From assembly GCA_030609325.1 (NCBI GenBank), contig JAUWCL010000004.1:1-64000 (forward strand): a DNA stretch of 64,000 bases. The letters are read 5' to 3'. Shown here in pieces: positions 39,401 through 48,300 of the stretch; position 1 is the stretch's first letter, and each line of letters begins with the position of its first letter. The notes beneath the pieces are model-generated. The model searched no databases and was not told where the DNA came from. It saw only the letters and a list, made by a program, of their open reading frames with translations. Source of the DNA: Candidatus Krumholzibacteriota bacterium. Its GTDB lineage: Bacteria; Krumholzibacteriota; Krumholzibacteriia; Krumholzibacteriales; Krumholzibacteriaceae. The position numbers and the translations under genes are program-made.

Positions 39401-40178
39401 GAATCTCCGCGCCCGTCTTGCAGATATGATCTACCTCCTGGTCGATCACCTCGTTGGGAAGCCTGTAGGTCGGGATGCCGTACCTGAGCATACCTCCCGA
39501 TTTCTCCATCGCCTCGTAGAGGACCGGCTTGTGGCCGCTGCGTCCGAGGAACCAGGCAGCGGTCAGACCGGCAGGTCCCGCGCCGACGATACCGACGCTC
39601 TTGCCGGTCGAGGGCGCGCACTCGACGACGCCGTCATACGCCCCGGGCACGTCGCTGAGAAAACGCTTGATCGCGTTGATCCCGACAGGCTCGTCGACAT
39701 CCTCCCTGCGACAGACAACTTCGCACTTGCGAACGCAGACCCTCCCGCATATTGCCGGAAGCGGATTCGTCTCGCGGATGAGGTCGATCGCCTTGCGGTA
39801 CTGTCCCATTGCCGAGAGGGCGATGTACCCCTGTACATCGACGCCCGCGGGGCACCCTTCCATGCACGGAGACACGCAGTCGGCGTAATGATTGGATAGA
39901 AGAAGCTCGAAAGCGGTCTTTCTCGACTGGATGATCCGCTCGTTCTTCGTCTCGACCTCCATCCCTTCGGTCACTTTCGTCGCGCAAGAAGGAACGAGGT
40001 TGGCCCTGCCTTTGACCTCGACGACGCAGACGAAGCACGATCCGTAGGGCGGAAGCTCGGGCGAATGGCAGAGGGTCGGGATATCGTCGAGATCCTGCTC
40101 CCTTACGACCTCGAGGATCGTCTCTCCCGCCTTTGCCTCTATCGACTGTCCGTTGATCGTCAGCTTGATCTTTTCCAT
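36495..40178 (-). CDS. GltD-NuoG fusion oxidoreductase subunit (Stn/Bfu-type)
   Basis: A 1227-residue iron-sulfur flavoprotein. A [2Fe-2S] domain has C37, C48, C51, C65. A GltD/NfnB module follows, with a double-cluster N-terminus (CVSPCMEGCPAGVD, CGRVCVRKCEVVC), FAD site GIVGAGPAG and NADPH-type site VVGGGNTAMD followed by YRR. Then come two [4Fe-4S] motifs (CILCARCIRTC, CVSCGNCVDSC) and a NuoG-like molybdopterin-fold part beginning CAFCSLACEM. No Mo ligand residue is evident and the MopB C-terminal domain is absent. With NuoE and NuoF partners it resembles Stn/Bfu bifurcating transhydrogenases, so NADH, NADPH and ferredoxin are probable partners. Start ATG 40178 restores the normal N-terminus. 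Confidence 0.85.
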   Translation of the reverse strand: MEKIKLTINGQSIEAKAGETILEVVREQDLDDIPTLCHSPELPPYGSCFVCVVEVKGRANLVPSCATKVTEGMEVETKNERIIQSRKTAFELLLSNHYADCVSPCMEGCPAGVDVQGYIALSAMGQYRKAIDLIRETNPLPAICGRVCVRKCEVVCRREDVDEPVGINAIKRFLSDVPGAYDGVVECAPSTGKSVGIVGAGPAGLTAAWFLGRSGHKPVLYEAMEKSGGMLRYGIPTYRLPNEVIDQEVDHICKTGAEIHYNVRVGKDVTLDELRKKHDAVFLGAGAWTGKPMRVEGEFDTEGVLTGADFLPVMNEKPEPLTGTVVVVGGGNTAMDVARTAWRLGADKVIVLYRRTKDEMPADRMEIEECLEEGIEIMELAAPVGIVAENGKLRAIRCQRMKLGEPDDSGRRRPVPLEGSEYDLPCQMAISSIGQNTVLDGLTVLDGEEIELTRWNTYVVDLATMKTNVEGVFAGGDAADDGPTVVIDAIRDGQRAAKAIEAFLRGEEVPAEPFVVRKEFWAKPGKTELGDVKESPRHEVHFIDVEERRGSFGEVATGFEFEDNVHECDRCLSCGCVRFYDCDLRLGAEKYGVDMEKYKGYARKHKVDDRHPYIIYDPNKCILCARCIRTCERVLPISAIGLVGRGFRTEMRPAMNDPLVETSCVSCGNCVDSCPTAALTVKYPFPGRAALYDEVIETNCAFCSLACEMSVRKFGEDRYFTTTPDVAGAYLCRYGRFGQELFIRHKRLTAPLMRSGSKRENIDMCAAQQEVVSGLFSIADKYGADKVGVFVSPELTSEEMFLAARIAREAIGTNNIVSLSMLGTGSEAGTLDGILGFTASTADRSCLAGADLIICNNTSLESDHLILAVDVIDAVRNGAKFIVSNSTLDMTDQHLASVTMDPMRGTAAILWSGIIKALIDSGAIDAKKIAAMPGGKEFTAALDATAAAAVVVSGVDEEKMKEAAEMIAGAKNIVIIHSPDRRQDQSAGDMETLANLVVLLRAAGASAELLLPRTFSNTAGLAVTGADPAFAPGRTAPPEKAEGAHTRKELLELLEKGEIRGALVIGEDPMAWGATGSWLQNIEFLAAIDWTDTETTRFADVVLPGSTFLETEGTRCNFEGRVVEYSRAVEPPAGSSGREVLEGLASEFGLKDVDDTAAQLRSVVEKNAKKLLPWYWNTGQGRKRGAEARLAAAGPGAGKSVLMPPLTHTGRYRKEIREVGTGRFRVR

Positions 40179-40189
40179 GGACTCAATCC

Positions 40190-41968
40190 TCAGCTCTTGT
40201 AAACCGCGTCGAAGTTGCAGCTCGTGATGCACTTGCCGCACCTGACGCAGATGGAGTTGTCGATCACATGCAGTTTTTTCGGTTCGCCGGAGATGGCGTC
40301 GACCGGGCAGTTCTTCGCGCAGAGCGTGCAGCCGGTACATTTCTCCGGGTCTATATTGAAGTCGACCAGCGCCTCGCACGAAGCGGCCGGACATCGTTTT
40401 TCGTTTATGTGGGCCTCGTACTCATCCCGGTAATAACGAATCGTAGTAAGGACCGGGTTGGGAGCGGTCTGCCCGAGGCCACAGAGGCTCGCCTCCTTGA
40501 TCTTCTCGCCGAGCTCTACGAGCTTCTCGATGTCGCCCGGCTCACCCTCGCCCTTGGTGATCCTCGTGAGGATCTCGAGCATCCTCAGGGTGCCCACCCG
40601 GCAGAAAGTGCACTTGCCGCAAGACTCGTTCTGCGTGAATTCGAGGAAGAACCTCGCCATTTCTACCATACAGGTCGTGTCGTCCAGCACGACGAGGCCG
40701 CCCGATCCCATAATCGCGCCTGTCGCGGGAATAGACTCGAAGTCGACGGGGGTCTGACCAAGATCGGCGGGGATGCATCCCCCCGAGGGCCCTCCCATCT
40801 GGACCGCCTTGAACTTGCGCCCTTCCTTGATCCCGCCGCCTATCTTGTGGACGAGGTCGTTGATCGTCGTGCCCATAGGCACCTCGGCGAGCCCGCCCCG
40901 CAGGACCTTGCCGGCGAGGGCGAAGACCTTCGTTCCCCTGCTCTTCTCGCTGCCGAACGCCGCGTAGGCGCCCGCACCGTTGACTATGATCCAGGGAATG
41001 TTGGCAAACGTCTCGACGTTGTTGTTGTTCGTCGGCTTGCCCCAAAGCCCCTTCTCGGCCGGGAACGGGGGCCTGATCCGCGGCATGCCGCGCTGGCCCT
41101 CGATCGAAGCGAAGAGCGCCGTCTCCTCGCCGCAGACGAACGCGCCCGCGCCCTGCTTTATCTTGATATCGAAATCGAATCCCGAGCCGAGGATGTCCTC
41201 GCCGAGATAACCCTTCTCCCTCGCCTCGTCTATCGCAATGGTAAGACGCCTGATCGCGAGGGGATACTCGGCGCGACAGTAGATGTATCCGAAAGAGGCG
41301 CCGATCGCCCTTCCGCATATCATCATCCCCTCGAGTATCGCATGCGGGTCGCCCTCGAGGACCGAGCGGTCCATGAACGCGCCCGGGTCGCCCTCGTCGG
41401 CGTTGCACACAACGTACTTTTTATCTGCATCGTTGCCCGCGGCGAACGACCACTTCAGCCCGGTAGGGAATCCCGCGCCGCCCCTGCCCCTGAGGCCCGA
41501 GGCCTTTATCTCATCGATGATCCCCTCGGGAGTCAACTCGAGCAGCGCCTTCCTCAGCCCCTCGTACCCGCCGGCCTTTTCGTACTCTTCGATCGATTCG
41601 GGGTCGATCGTCCCGCAGTTGCGCAACACGATCTTCTCCTGAAGACTCTGAAACTCCGTCTCGGAACCGGACCCGATCTCGCCTTCGCTGATGCCCAGCG
41701 CTACGTGCTCCTCGAGGATCTCGCCGCCCCTGACGTGACGATCGAAGATCTCCTGGACGAGCTCCTCGGTAACGCCGCCGTATATCGTCCTCTCGCCGCC
41801 CGAACGGATCTCGACGAGCGGCTCGCGATAGCACATTCCGATGCAGCTCGTTCCCGACAGCTCGAACGCGCCCGGATTCGCCCCGAGGATCCCTTCGAGT
41901 TTCTCGTAAACCTGGCGCGCGCCAGCGGAGAGACCGCATGTGCCCATTCCCACGATTACTTTCGTCAT
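40190..41968 (-). CDS. NuoF/HydB-like NADH-binding subunit with C-terminal ferredoxin domain
   Basis: A 592-residue protein: N-terminal thioredoxin-like [2Fe-2S] domain (to about 110), FMN/NADH-binding NuoF core (GRGGAGFPTGLKW, CNADEGDPGAFMDR, GEETALFASIEG), SLBB domain, [4Fe-4S] motif ESCGKCTFCRVG, and a C-terminal two-cluster ferredoxin domain (CTGCTLCAKNCP, CVRCGKCITSC). This five-part architecture is that of HydB/HndC and the B subunit of the Bfu bifurcating family, not of respiratory complex I. It lies between the NuoE-like and the GltD-NuoG genes. Confidence 0.93.
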   Translation of the reverse strand: MTKVIVGMGTCGLSAGARQVYEKLEGILGANPGAFELSGTSCIGMCYREPLVEIRSGGERTIYGGVTEELVQEIFDRHVRGGEILEEHVALGISEGEIGSGSETEFQSLQEKIVLRNCGTIDPESIEEYEKAGGYEGLRKALLELTPEGIIDEIKASGLRGRGGAGFPTGLKWSFAAGNDADKKYVVCNADEGDPGAFMDRSVLEGDPHAILEGMMICGRAIGASFGYIYCRAEYPLAIRRLTIAIDEAREKGYLGEDILGSGFDFDIKIKQGAGAFVCGEETALFASIEGQRGMPRIRPPFPAEKGLWGKPTNNNNVETFANIPWIIVNGAGAYAAFGSEKSRGTKVFALAGKVLRGGLAEVPMGTTINDLVHKIGGGIKEGRKFKAVQMGGPSGGCIPADLGQTPVDFESIPATGAIMGSGGLVVLDDTTCMVEMARFFLEFTQNESCGKCTFCRVGTLRMLEILTRITKGEGEPGDIEKLVELGEKIKEASLCGLGQTAPNPVLTTIRYYRDEYEAHINEKRCPAASCEALVDFNIDPEKCTGCTLCAKNCPVDAISGEPKKLHVIDNSICVRCGKCITSCNFDAVYKS

Positions 41969-42017
41969 TGGAATTCTCCGGTTAACTGTTCGATCTTGCA
42001 GGGAGAGCGGGAATCTC

Positions 42018-42524
42018 CTACGCCCTGTCTCTGCAGCCTGCTTCCGCTTCCGTCGCGGTCGCCCTCTGTTCCTTACGCTTAACCTGTCTCAGGAGTTTAC
42101 GCAGGGAGCTGGGAGTCAGCCTTCCATACGTGTCGTCGTCGATCATTATCACCGGCGCGAGCGAGCAGCACCCGATGCAGGCAACGGTGTTGAAGGTAAA
42201 CAACCCGTCCTCTGTCGTGCCGCCGACCTCGATGCCGATCTCGTCCTCGATCGTCTCGATGATCGTCTTGGACCCCGAGACGTGACACGCCGTTCCCGCG
42301 CAGGCCCTGATGAGGTACTTGCCCATAGGCTGCAGCCGGAACTGGCTGTAAAAGGTGATGACCCCGTAGACTTCCGATTCGGGGATCCCCGTTACGCCCG
42401 AGATGTAGCTTATCGCTCTGCGTGGAATGTACCCGAAATGATCCTGGGCCGATTGAAGAAGCGGAATCAACTCCCCCGGCGCTCCGTCGTACCGCCACAG
42501 ACGGTAATTGAAGTTGTCTTCCAT
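42018..42524 (-). CDS. NuoE/HydC-like [2Fe-2S] subunit
   Basis: A 168-residue thioredoxin-fold protein with the four-Cys [2Fe-2S] pattern: CAGTACH, then CIGCCSLAPV. An upstream helix has LLQSAQDHFGYIPRRAI, as in NuoE. I chose ATG 42524 because AGAAAGGTGATC, an almost full-length complement of the 16S 3' end, sits nine bases before it; the GTG at 42539 lies within that site. First of the three enzyme subunits. Its product should form the NADH dehydrogenase module with the NuoF-like protein. Confidence 0.93.
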   Translation of the reverse strand: MEDNFNYRLWRYDGAPGELIPLLQSAQDHFGYIPRRAISYISGVTGIPESEVYGVITFYSQFRLQPMGKYLIRACAGTACHVSGSKTIIETIEDEIGIEVGGTTEDGLFTFNTVACIGCCSLAPVIMIDDDTYGRLTPSSLRKLLRQVKRKEQRATATEAEAGCRDRA

Positions 42525-42678
42525 GCCGGTCGTGATCACCTTTCTCCCTTCTCCCGGCGCACCTGCGCCGGCGGACTGGGACAGTGAAGGCGATGGCTGC
42601 CCCTGAAGACAGAAAACAGCCTCAGATTGATGATCTATATTGACTCAGGCCGAGTGGAGCTTCCCGCGGGAAGCGGGA

Positions 42679-43668
42679 TCACTCCTCGACCAGCTTGATG
42701 ACAGTCGCTTCGCGGACCCTGAGAACACCGTCGATCTCACTGAGCTTCTCAATGATCCTCGGGGTGCGGCCGACCGCTCCCTGGCCGGTGACCATGCAGA
42801 CCAGCTTCGTCCCGTCCTCGATGACGTCGCAGAAGATCACCTCGTCGATGAAAAAGACGGTGGTGAATATCTGCTGCATCGCGTCCTTCTCGATGTCGAC
42901 TATGATGTAGCTCGTCGTCCCCGGCTGCTTCGCCGGCGTGGTCTGCTTCTGTGCCTTCACCGCGTCGGAGTAGATCTTTATGAATTCGCCGACGTCTCGG
43001 TCGAGCTTCGGACGCTCGATCTCCGACATCGAGACGACCTCCACCCCGTCCATCGCGGTGATCCTGTCGATGAGGGTCTTGATCTTGTCCTGCGATCCAG
43101 CCTGCGCAAGGATGATGATGTCGAAGTCGCCGCGAACGGCCTCGCACCTCTGGACGCCTTCCATCTGGTACAGGTCGCTGTAGATCTGCATCGACTTGTC
43201 GGAATCGGTTATCTTGATCGTGACGTAGGTGCTGACCGATTCCCTGATACTGACGTCTCCCGGCGCTTCATCTGCGGCGCCCGCTTCGGTGGTCCCGGGG
43301 GCGAGCTCCTCGAGGGCCTTGACGAGATCGGGGATCTCGAACGGCTTGTCGAGATAGCCTGTGTTGTGCTCGGAAAGAGCGGTAAGCTTGAGGTGCTCGT
43401 CGCCGAAACCGGTGATCACGAGCACGGGAAGATCGGGGTGCTGGATCTTGATCACCTTGAGGATCTTCAGCCCGTCGATGTCGGGCATGAAGATATCGGT
43501 GACCAGGTAGTCGTATTTTATGCCCTTTTCCCTGGCGGAATTGAGCTCATGTATTGCGGAGATCCCGTCGGGACAGGCAACGGCGCTAAAGTCTTCCTGG
43601 GTAAGTCCGACAGTGAGATTACGCCGGATTTCAGCCTCGTCGTCGATGATCAGTACGCGTCCCTTCAC
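42679..43668 (-). CDS. REC domain fused to two Lrp/AsnC-type ligand-binding (RAM) domains
   Basis: A 329-residue protein: a receiver (D9, D10; phospho-acceptor in LVTDIFMPD; KPFEIPD), a short Ala/Glu linker, then two ACT-like repeats of Lrp/AsnC ligand-binding style (VSTYVTIKI to VVSMSEIER, and GTTSYIIVDIEK to REATVIKL). No DNA-binding or enzymatic output is present, so it probably acts by protein contacts or ligand binding. It heads the redox operon, about 150 bases before the NuoE-like gene. It may link phosphorylation by the downstream kinase to a small metabolite signal. Confidence 0.8.
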   Translation of the reverse strand: MKGRVLIIDDEAEIRRNLTVGLTQEDFSAVACPDGISAIHELNSAREKGIKYDYLVTDIFMPDIDGLKILKVIKIQHPDLPVLVITGFGDEHLKLTALSEHNTGYLDKPFEIPDLVKALEELAPGTTEAGAADEAPGDVSIRESVSTYVTIKITDSDKSMQIYSDLYQMEGVQRCEAVRGDFDIIILAQAGSQDKIKTLIDRITAMDGVEVVSMSEIERPKLDRDVGEFIKIYSDAVKAQKQTTPAKQPGTTSYIIVDIEKDAMQQIFTTVFFIDEVIFCDVIEDGTKLVCMVTGQGAVGRTPRIIEKLSEIDGVLRVREATVIKLVEE

Positions 43669-44028
43669 AAGTCCCTCCTCCGAGATCGAAGATTTTTCGA
43701 TTGTCTGCGGTGAGAATACCGCGCTTTTTCAGTGCCCCCGCTTCGACACATCCCGTTGAACAATATACGCATCGACTAATGTTGTCAAATTAATTCGGTA
43801 TATCTGAAAAGCGGATTGAAAAAGCGCCCCCGCCGCCATGGCGGAAACGCTATATATTGTTACTGCACTACTGCTTATGCTGCAAGACCGGCTCGCTCTC
43901 AGACGAAATCGACTTCCTCCGCCGGTTTCTGCAGGAGCAGCAGCCCGATCAGCAGGCTGTAGACCGTGCAGAGAACCATCCCGATGGGAATGAGAATGAA
44001 GGATATCCAATTGTACTTTACATAAGGT
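43669..44028. other. Intergenic region with a small TM-coding frame
   Basis: A minus-strand frame from about 44015 to a TGA at 43899-43901 encodes one membrane helix, SFILIPIGMVLCTVYSLLIG, followed by a short acidic tail. It lacks a good start codon except an internal ATG. It lies just after the serpin stop. It may be a small single-TM protein or a remnant. The rest of the region shows no gene. Confidence 0.3.
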
Positions 44029-45162
44029 CTAGAAATTGATCGGTGGGAGAGCGCCATTGGCCTCCATGACACGCCCTAAGAACATCATAGTGCCTGTCGG
44101 CTCGTCCACTATCGCGAATATGAAGGGCCGGACGGCGTCGAAGTGCGGGACTATTCCGATAGTGAGGACCATGCCGGTCATGGCGTAGGCGCCGGTTCCA
44201 TGCTCGTTAACGTACATCTCGGTCTTGTGCACTGCATGGCTGATCCAGGGCAAGCCGTCATCGATTCCGTCTATCCCCGAGAAATCCGCTCCTGCGTAGA
44301 AGGCCGAGGGCATGCCCATCTCCTCGAGGATCCGGGAAAGATCCAGCTCGGTGCTGATAGTAAAGCGCGGCAGCTTGACGTGAGTGAAGCCGGTCTCGAG
44401 TGAATCGTAGAGGGAGATGACCAGTGAAGCGTCCAGGCCCTGTTCGAACGATTCGAAGTTGCCCTCGTCCGGCAGCAGGATAAGCATGGAGACCAGCTCA
44501 CCTTCGTATGGGAGCCGAAGGACGTTGTACCCCTCCCCGTCGAAGGATTCGAAATAATCCTCACCGCGCATGAAGGGTACTGTCACAGTCGATCCATCGA
44601 GAAGATGGAAATATCCGTCATATGTGTAGTCCGGGTCGAAACATTTCAGCCATTTCGCCTCGAAGCAGAAGGTATTCGCAAGGACAAGGCATGTCAAATG
44701 GTCGATCGAACCGTAAGGGAACGCATCGTCTATCCAATTATCGGTCTTCTCGTATACCCAGTTGTTAATGGTCGCTCGCGAACCTTCAGGATCCGACACG
44801 AAATCGAGGGTGTCCATCTCGGTATCGTAATAGTACTGCAGTGTGTCCTGGAACGACTGGAGGATGGTGAAGCTCCTGTCTATCCAGCAGCCGTTGGCTA
44901 TCTTTATAGTGAACTCGTCGGTGTCTCTGCCGCAGAGCTCATCGTTGAGCATGCTCATCGCCTCGTGAAATCCGTTCTCCTGCGGGAAATGGAAATTCAT
45001 GACATCGGAGATCTCGATCTCGGTAAGACCTCTCGCGCCGGCGTAGACCATCGCGAAGGCGACCTCCGTACTGTGAGGTGAGATCATAAAATTACCATTC
45101 GAATCCTCCGCGACCTTTTTATAGAGATCCAGCGCGAATTCGTTATTCCGGGCGCATTTCAA
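44029..45162 (-). CDS. Serpin-family protease inhibitor (body frame)
   Basis: A bacterial serpin: NEFALDLYKKV and NFMISPHSTEVAFAMVYAGA at the N-terminus, NTFCFEAKWLKCF, then the hinge/reactive-centre region VNEHGTGAYAMTGMVL and the closing RPFIFAIVDEPTGTMMFLGRV. Length of about 377 residues is normal. The hinge has Gly and Tyr in place of some small residues. The frame opens only with a TTG at 45162. A well-formed lipoprotein signal peptide is encoded just upstream in a different frame (45143-45283). Removing one A from the AAA at the junction would give an uninterrupted lipoprotein serpin. Confidence 0.85.
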   Translation of the reverse strand: MKCARNNEFALDLYKKVAEDSNGNFMISPHSTEVAFAMVYAGARGLTEIEISDVMNFHFPQENGFHEAMSMLNDELCGRDTDEFTIKIANGCWIDRSFTILQSFQDTLQYYYDTEMDTLDFVSDPEGSRATINNWVYEKTDNWIDDAFPYGSIDHLTCLVLANTFCFEAKWLKCFDPDYTYDGYFHLLDGSTVTVPFMRGEDYFESFDGEGYNVLRLPYEGELVSMLILLPDEGNFESFEQGLDASLVISLYDSLETGFTHVKLPRFTISTELDLSRILEEMGMPSAFYAGADFSGIDGIDDGLPWISHAVHKTEMYVNEHGTGAYAMTGMVLTIGIVPHFDAVRPFIFAIVDEPTGTMMFLGRVMEANGALPPINF

Positions 45163-45283
45163 GATCGGTGTACGTGTGCTCTATCTGATCGTCGACAGGA
45201 CCTGTCGAATCCTCCCCACATCCTGGTTGAAAAATCACCATAGCCGTAAGTAGAATGACAAAGAGCGGGTAGCGTCGCTTCAT
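45143..45283 (-). CDS. Lipoprotein signal peptide frame belonging to the serpin
   Basis: A 46-residue frame with a strong GGAGGGG ribosome site before ATG 45283. It encodes MKRRYPLFVILLTAMVIFQPGC, split at the lipobox Cys, then an acidic linker GEDSTGPVDDQ. It ends at TAA 45143, 20 bases into the serpin frame. Reading through with one base less at the AAA of TTGAAATGC gives TDLECARNNEF, joining the serpin body. It is most simply the 5' part of the serpin gene, separated by a frameshift or sequencing error. Confidence 0.6.
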   Translation of the reverse strand: MKRRYPLFVILLTAMVIFQPGCGEDSTGPVDDQIEHTYTDLEMRPE

Positions 45284-45367
45284 CTTGAACCCCTCCAGGA
45301 AATACCGGCGAACAGAGGCGGGAACTCCCTATAATTCTATCACCACTCCGGCTTATGCGCAACCGGC

Positions 45368-48300
45368 TTACCGGCAATCGCCGCCGTGAGGCTCATGTGC
45401 CCCGAGGAAAGTAACATCCGCCGCCACCACGCTCACCGCCCCCAGGTCGCTCTCGACCCGGCCGCGGATGTGGTACGGCCCCCGGGCGCGGAATAGCTCG
45501 CGGGCGACGCGGCGGTAGACCTTCGGGAAGAATATCGCCTCGAACCTCCCGCGCGTGTCGGAGAAGGTGACGAATATCATCTCCTCGCCCTTGTCGCTAG
45601 TGCGCGCCGCCTTCGCCGTCACCCTCCACCCGACCAGGTCGACCTCGCTCCCGTCGTGGTCATACAGGTCGGCCGAGCTCGTAAGCCGCACCCTGCCTTC
45701 GAGCTCGCCGAGCGCCTCCTCGAACATCACGAGCGGGTGCGCGGCGACGCACATGTCGAGCGTCTCGCGTTCAGCCTCAAGGCTTCGTCGAATGTCGAAG
45801 TCGGGGATCTCCGGAACAAGATCGAGCATCGACGTGACATCAGCCTCCGCCCCGTCATCCACCGCCTTCAATACGCGAAGCTCCCACATAAGCTCGGGCC
45901 TCGTCCGCCCGAAGCAGGAAAGCGCCCCGCAGCGCACGAGCGACTCGACCTCAGACTGCGAGGCGGGCACCCTTTCGAGAAAATCGAAGAGCGACTCAAA
46001 CGGACGCGCGCCGACGATCGCCTCTATCTTCATGGAAGTAAGCCCCTTGACCTGCATCAGCCCCACGCGCAGCTGCCGCCCGCGCCCGTGATGGCGCACG
46101 CGGCTTCTGTTGACGCAGGGCGGCAGGAGTTCGAGTCCCATCCGCCGCGCTTCCTCGAGGTATTCCTCGTAACCGTAGTACCCGCCGCCGTTGGAGAGCA
46201 CCGCCGCCATGAACTCGGCGGGGTAGTTCGCCTTCCACCAGGCGCTCTCGAACGACTCGAGGGCGAAAGAGGCCGAATGTGCCTTGCAAAAAGCGTAACC
46301 GGCGAACGCTGCGATCTGCCGAAAGACCTCCCCGGCCGTCTCCCCGGAGATCCCCCTCCCCCGCGCACCCCGCAGGAACGCCTCGCGGTAGCTGTCCATC
46401 GTCTCACCGTCGATATTCTTGAACGACATGCAGCGGCGCAGGCCATCGGCCTCGGCGTAGCTCATCCCGGCGACGGCAACGGCGAGACGTATCACCTGTT
46501 CCTGGTATATAAGGCAGCCGTACGTGTCGCGCAGCACCTCGGCGACGGCCGGGTGCATTTTGCCCGCCTTCTCGAGACCGAGCGCGCGGTGCAGATAGCT
46601 GCGCTTGCCGCCGTGGCTCGAGACGCCCGGCCGGATTATCGAAGACAGGGCGGTGAGCACCCCGAAATCGTCGCACCGCGCCTGGCTCATCAGCTGCATC
46701 ATTATCGGCGACTCGATGTAGAAGCACCCCTCCGTCCTCCCCGTGCGGAGCAGTTTCTTCGTCTTCTCGTCGCCGAGGTAATCGATGCGCTCGGGGTGGA
46801 GGGGGTGTCCCTCATTTTCCTCTGCCATCGCGCACGCCTCGCCGATCACGGCGAGCCCCTTCTGCCCGATGATGTCTATCTTCACCAGTCCCGCCTCCTC
46901 GACCTCGTACATCGACCACTGCGTTATCTCGTACCCCTTGTCGCCTCGCTGCATCGGTATCAGGTCTGTGATCGGCTCGGGCGATACGACGAGCCCGCAG
47001 GGATGCGTGGCCATGTGGCGCGGGAATCCCCCGACGCGGCGAGCAATAGAGATAAGCGTTCGCAGCGGCTCCCTGTCGACCGGCAGCCCCGCCGCCCCAG
47101 GGGAGACTCTCGCGAGGTGATCGAGCCGGTCGATCGACGCGTAGAAGGGAATGGTGCGTATGAACTGGCGTATCTCCCCCTCGGGGATCCCCAGCGCCTT
47201 CGCCGTCTCGCGCAGCGCCGAGCGCGCCCGCAGCGTGCTGAAGGTGCCGATCATCGCGACATGGTCATTCCCGTATCTGCGGAATATGTATTTGAGTATT
47301 ACCTCACGGTCGTCGGTGCCGAAATCGAGATCGAAGTCTGGAAGGTGCTCGCGCTCGGGGTTGAGGAACCGCTCGAAGAACATGTTGTGGCGGAGCGGGT
47401 TGAAATGGGTGATGCCGAGCGAGTACGAGACGAGTGAGTTGCCCGCGGACCCGCGCCCGAGCGCGCGGATCCCGCGTGAGCGGGCAAACCGTACGATGTC
47501 CCAGCATATGAGGAAATAACCGGCGAGCCCCTTCTCCTCGATCACTGAGAGCTCGTGGTCGATCTTCTCCATCGCCTCGCGCTTCTCGACGTACGGGCAG
47601 GCGTCGCCCATCCGATCGCGCAGCCCGCGAAGGGCTATGCGCCGGAGCGTCGCGGAAGCGTCCTCCCCCGGCGGCAGGGGAAACGCGGGGAGCCTGCGGC
47701 GTCCGAGGTCGAGATCGACCCGGCAGTCTGCGGCGATGCGCGCCGCCGCCGCAACCGGCCCCTCTCTCCCCTCGAACACCTTCATCACGCTGCCCGGCGC
47801 ATGAAAGAACGAGTCGCGCGCAGCCGCCGCCCCGCAAGGAAGCGTGCCGATCGTCGTGCGCGTGCGCACCGCCGTGAGGACCCGGTGGATGAGGTGCTCC
47901 TTCGGCTCGAGGAACCACACACCGCCGGCGGCGACAGTCTCGACCCCGAGCCTCCGCGCCGCCTCGGCGATCCTCCAGCGCTCGCGGTCGCGATCCCTCC
48001 CCGGCGCGACGGGCAGCGCCGCGCGAAGGTTCTCCAGGTGCCGGAGCCGCGTGAGCAGCAGCTCGTGCGACACGAGTACGTAGATGTTCTCCGACACACC
48101 TGCCAGTGCCTCCCCGAAATCGAAATCCCCGTCGAGCCGCCGCCTCGTCACCAGTCTCGATATCTCCGAGTACCCCGCCCGGTTGCGGGCGAGCAGCACG
48201 GCGCGAAGGAACGTGGAACCGTCTTCACCCGTCAGCTCGGCACCATAGATAGGCCGCACCCCGAGCTTCGCGCACGCCTCTGTGAACGGAACGACGGCGT

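Noticed and set aside
37497-39899. 800-residue plus-strand open frame opposite the GltD-NuoG gene
   Set aside because: Shadow frame. Motifs are only on the minus strand.
45656-47437. 593-residue plus-strand open frame opposite dnaE2
   Set aside because: Shadow of a GC-rich polymerase gene, with no recognisable domain.
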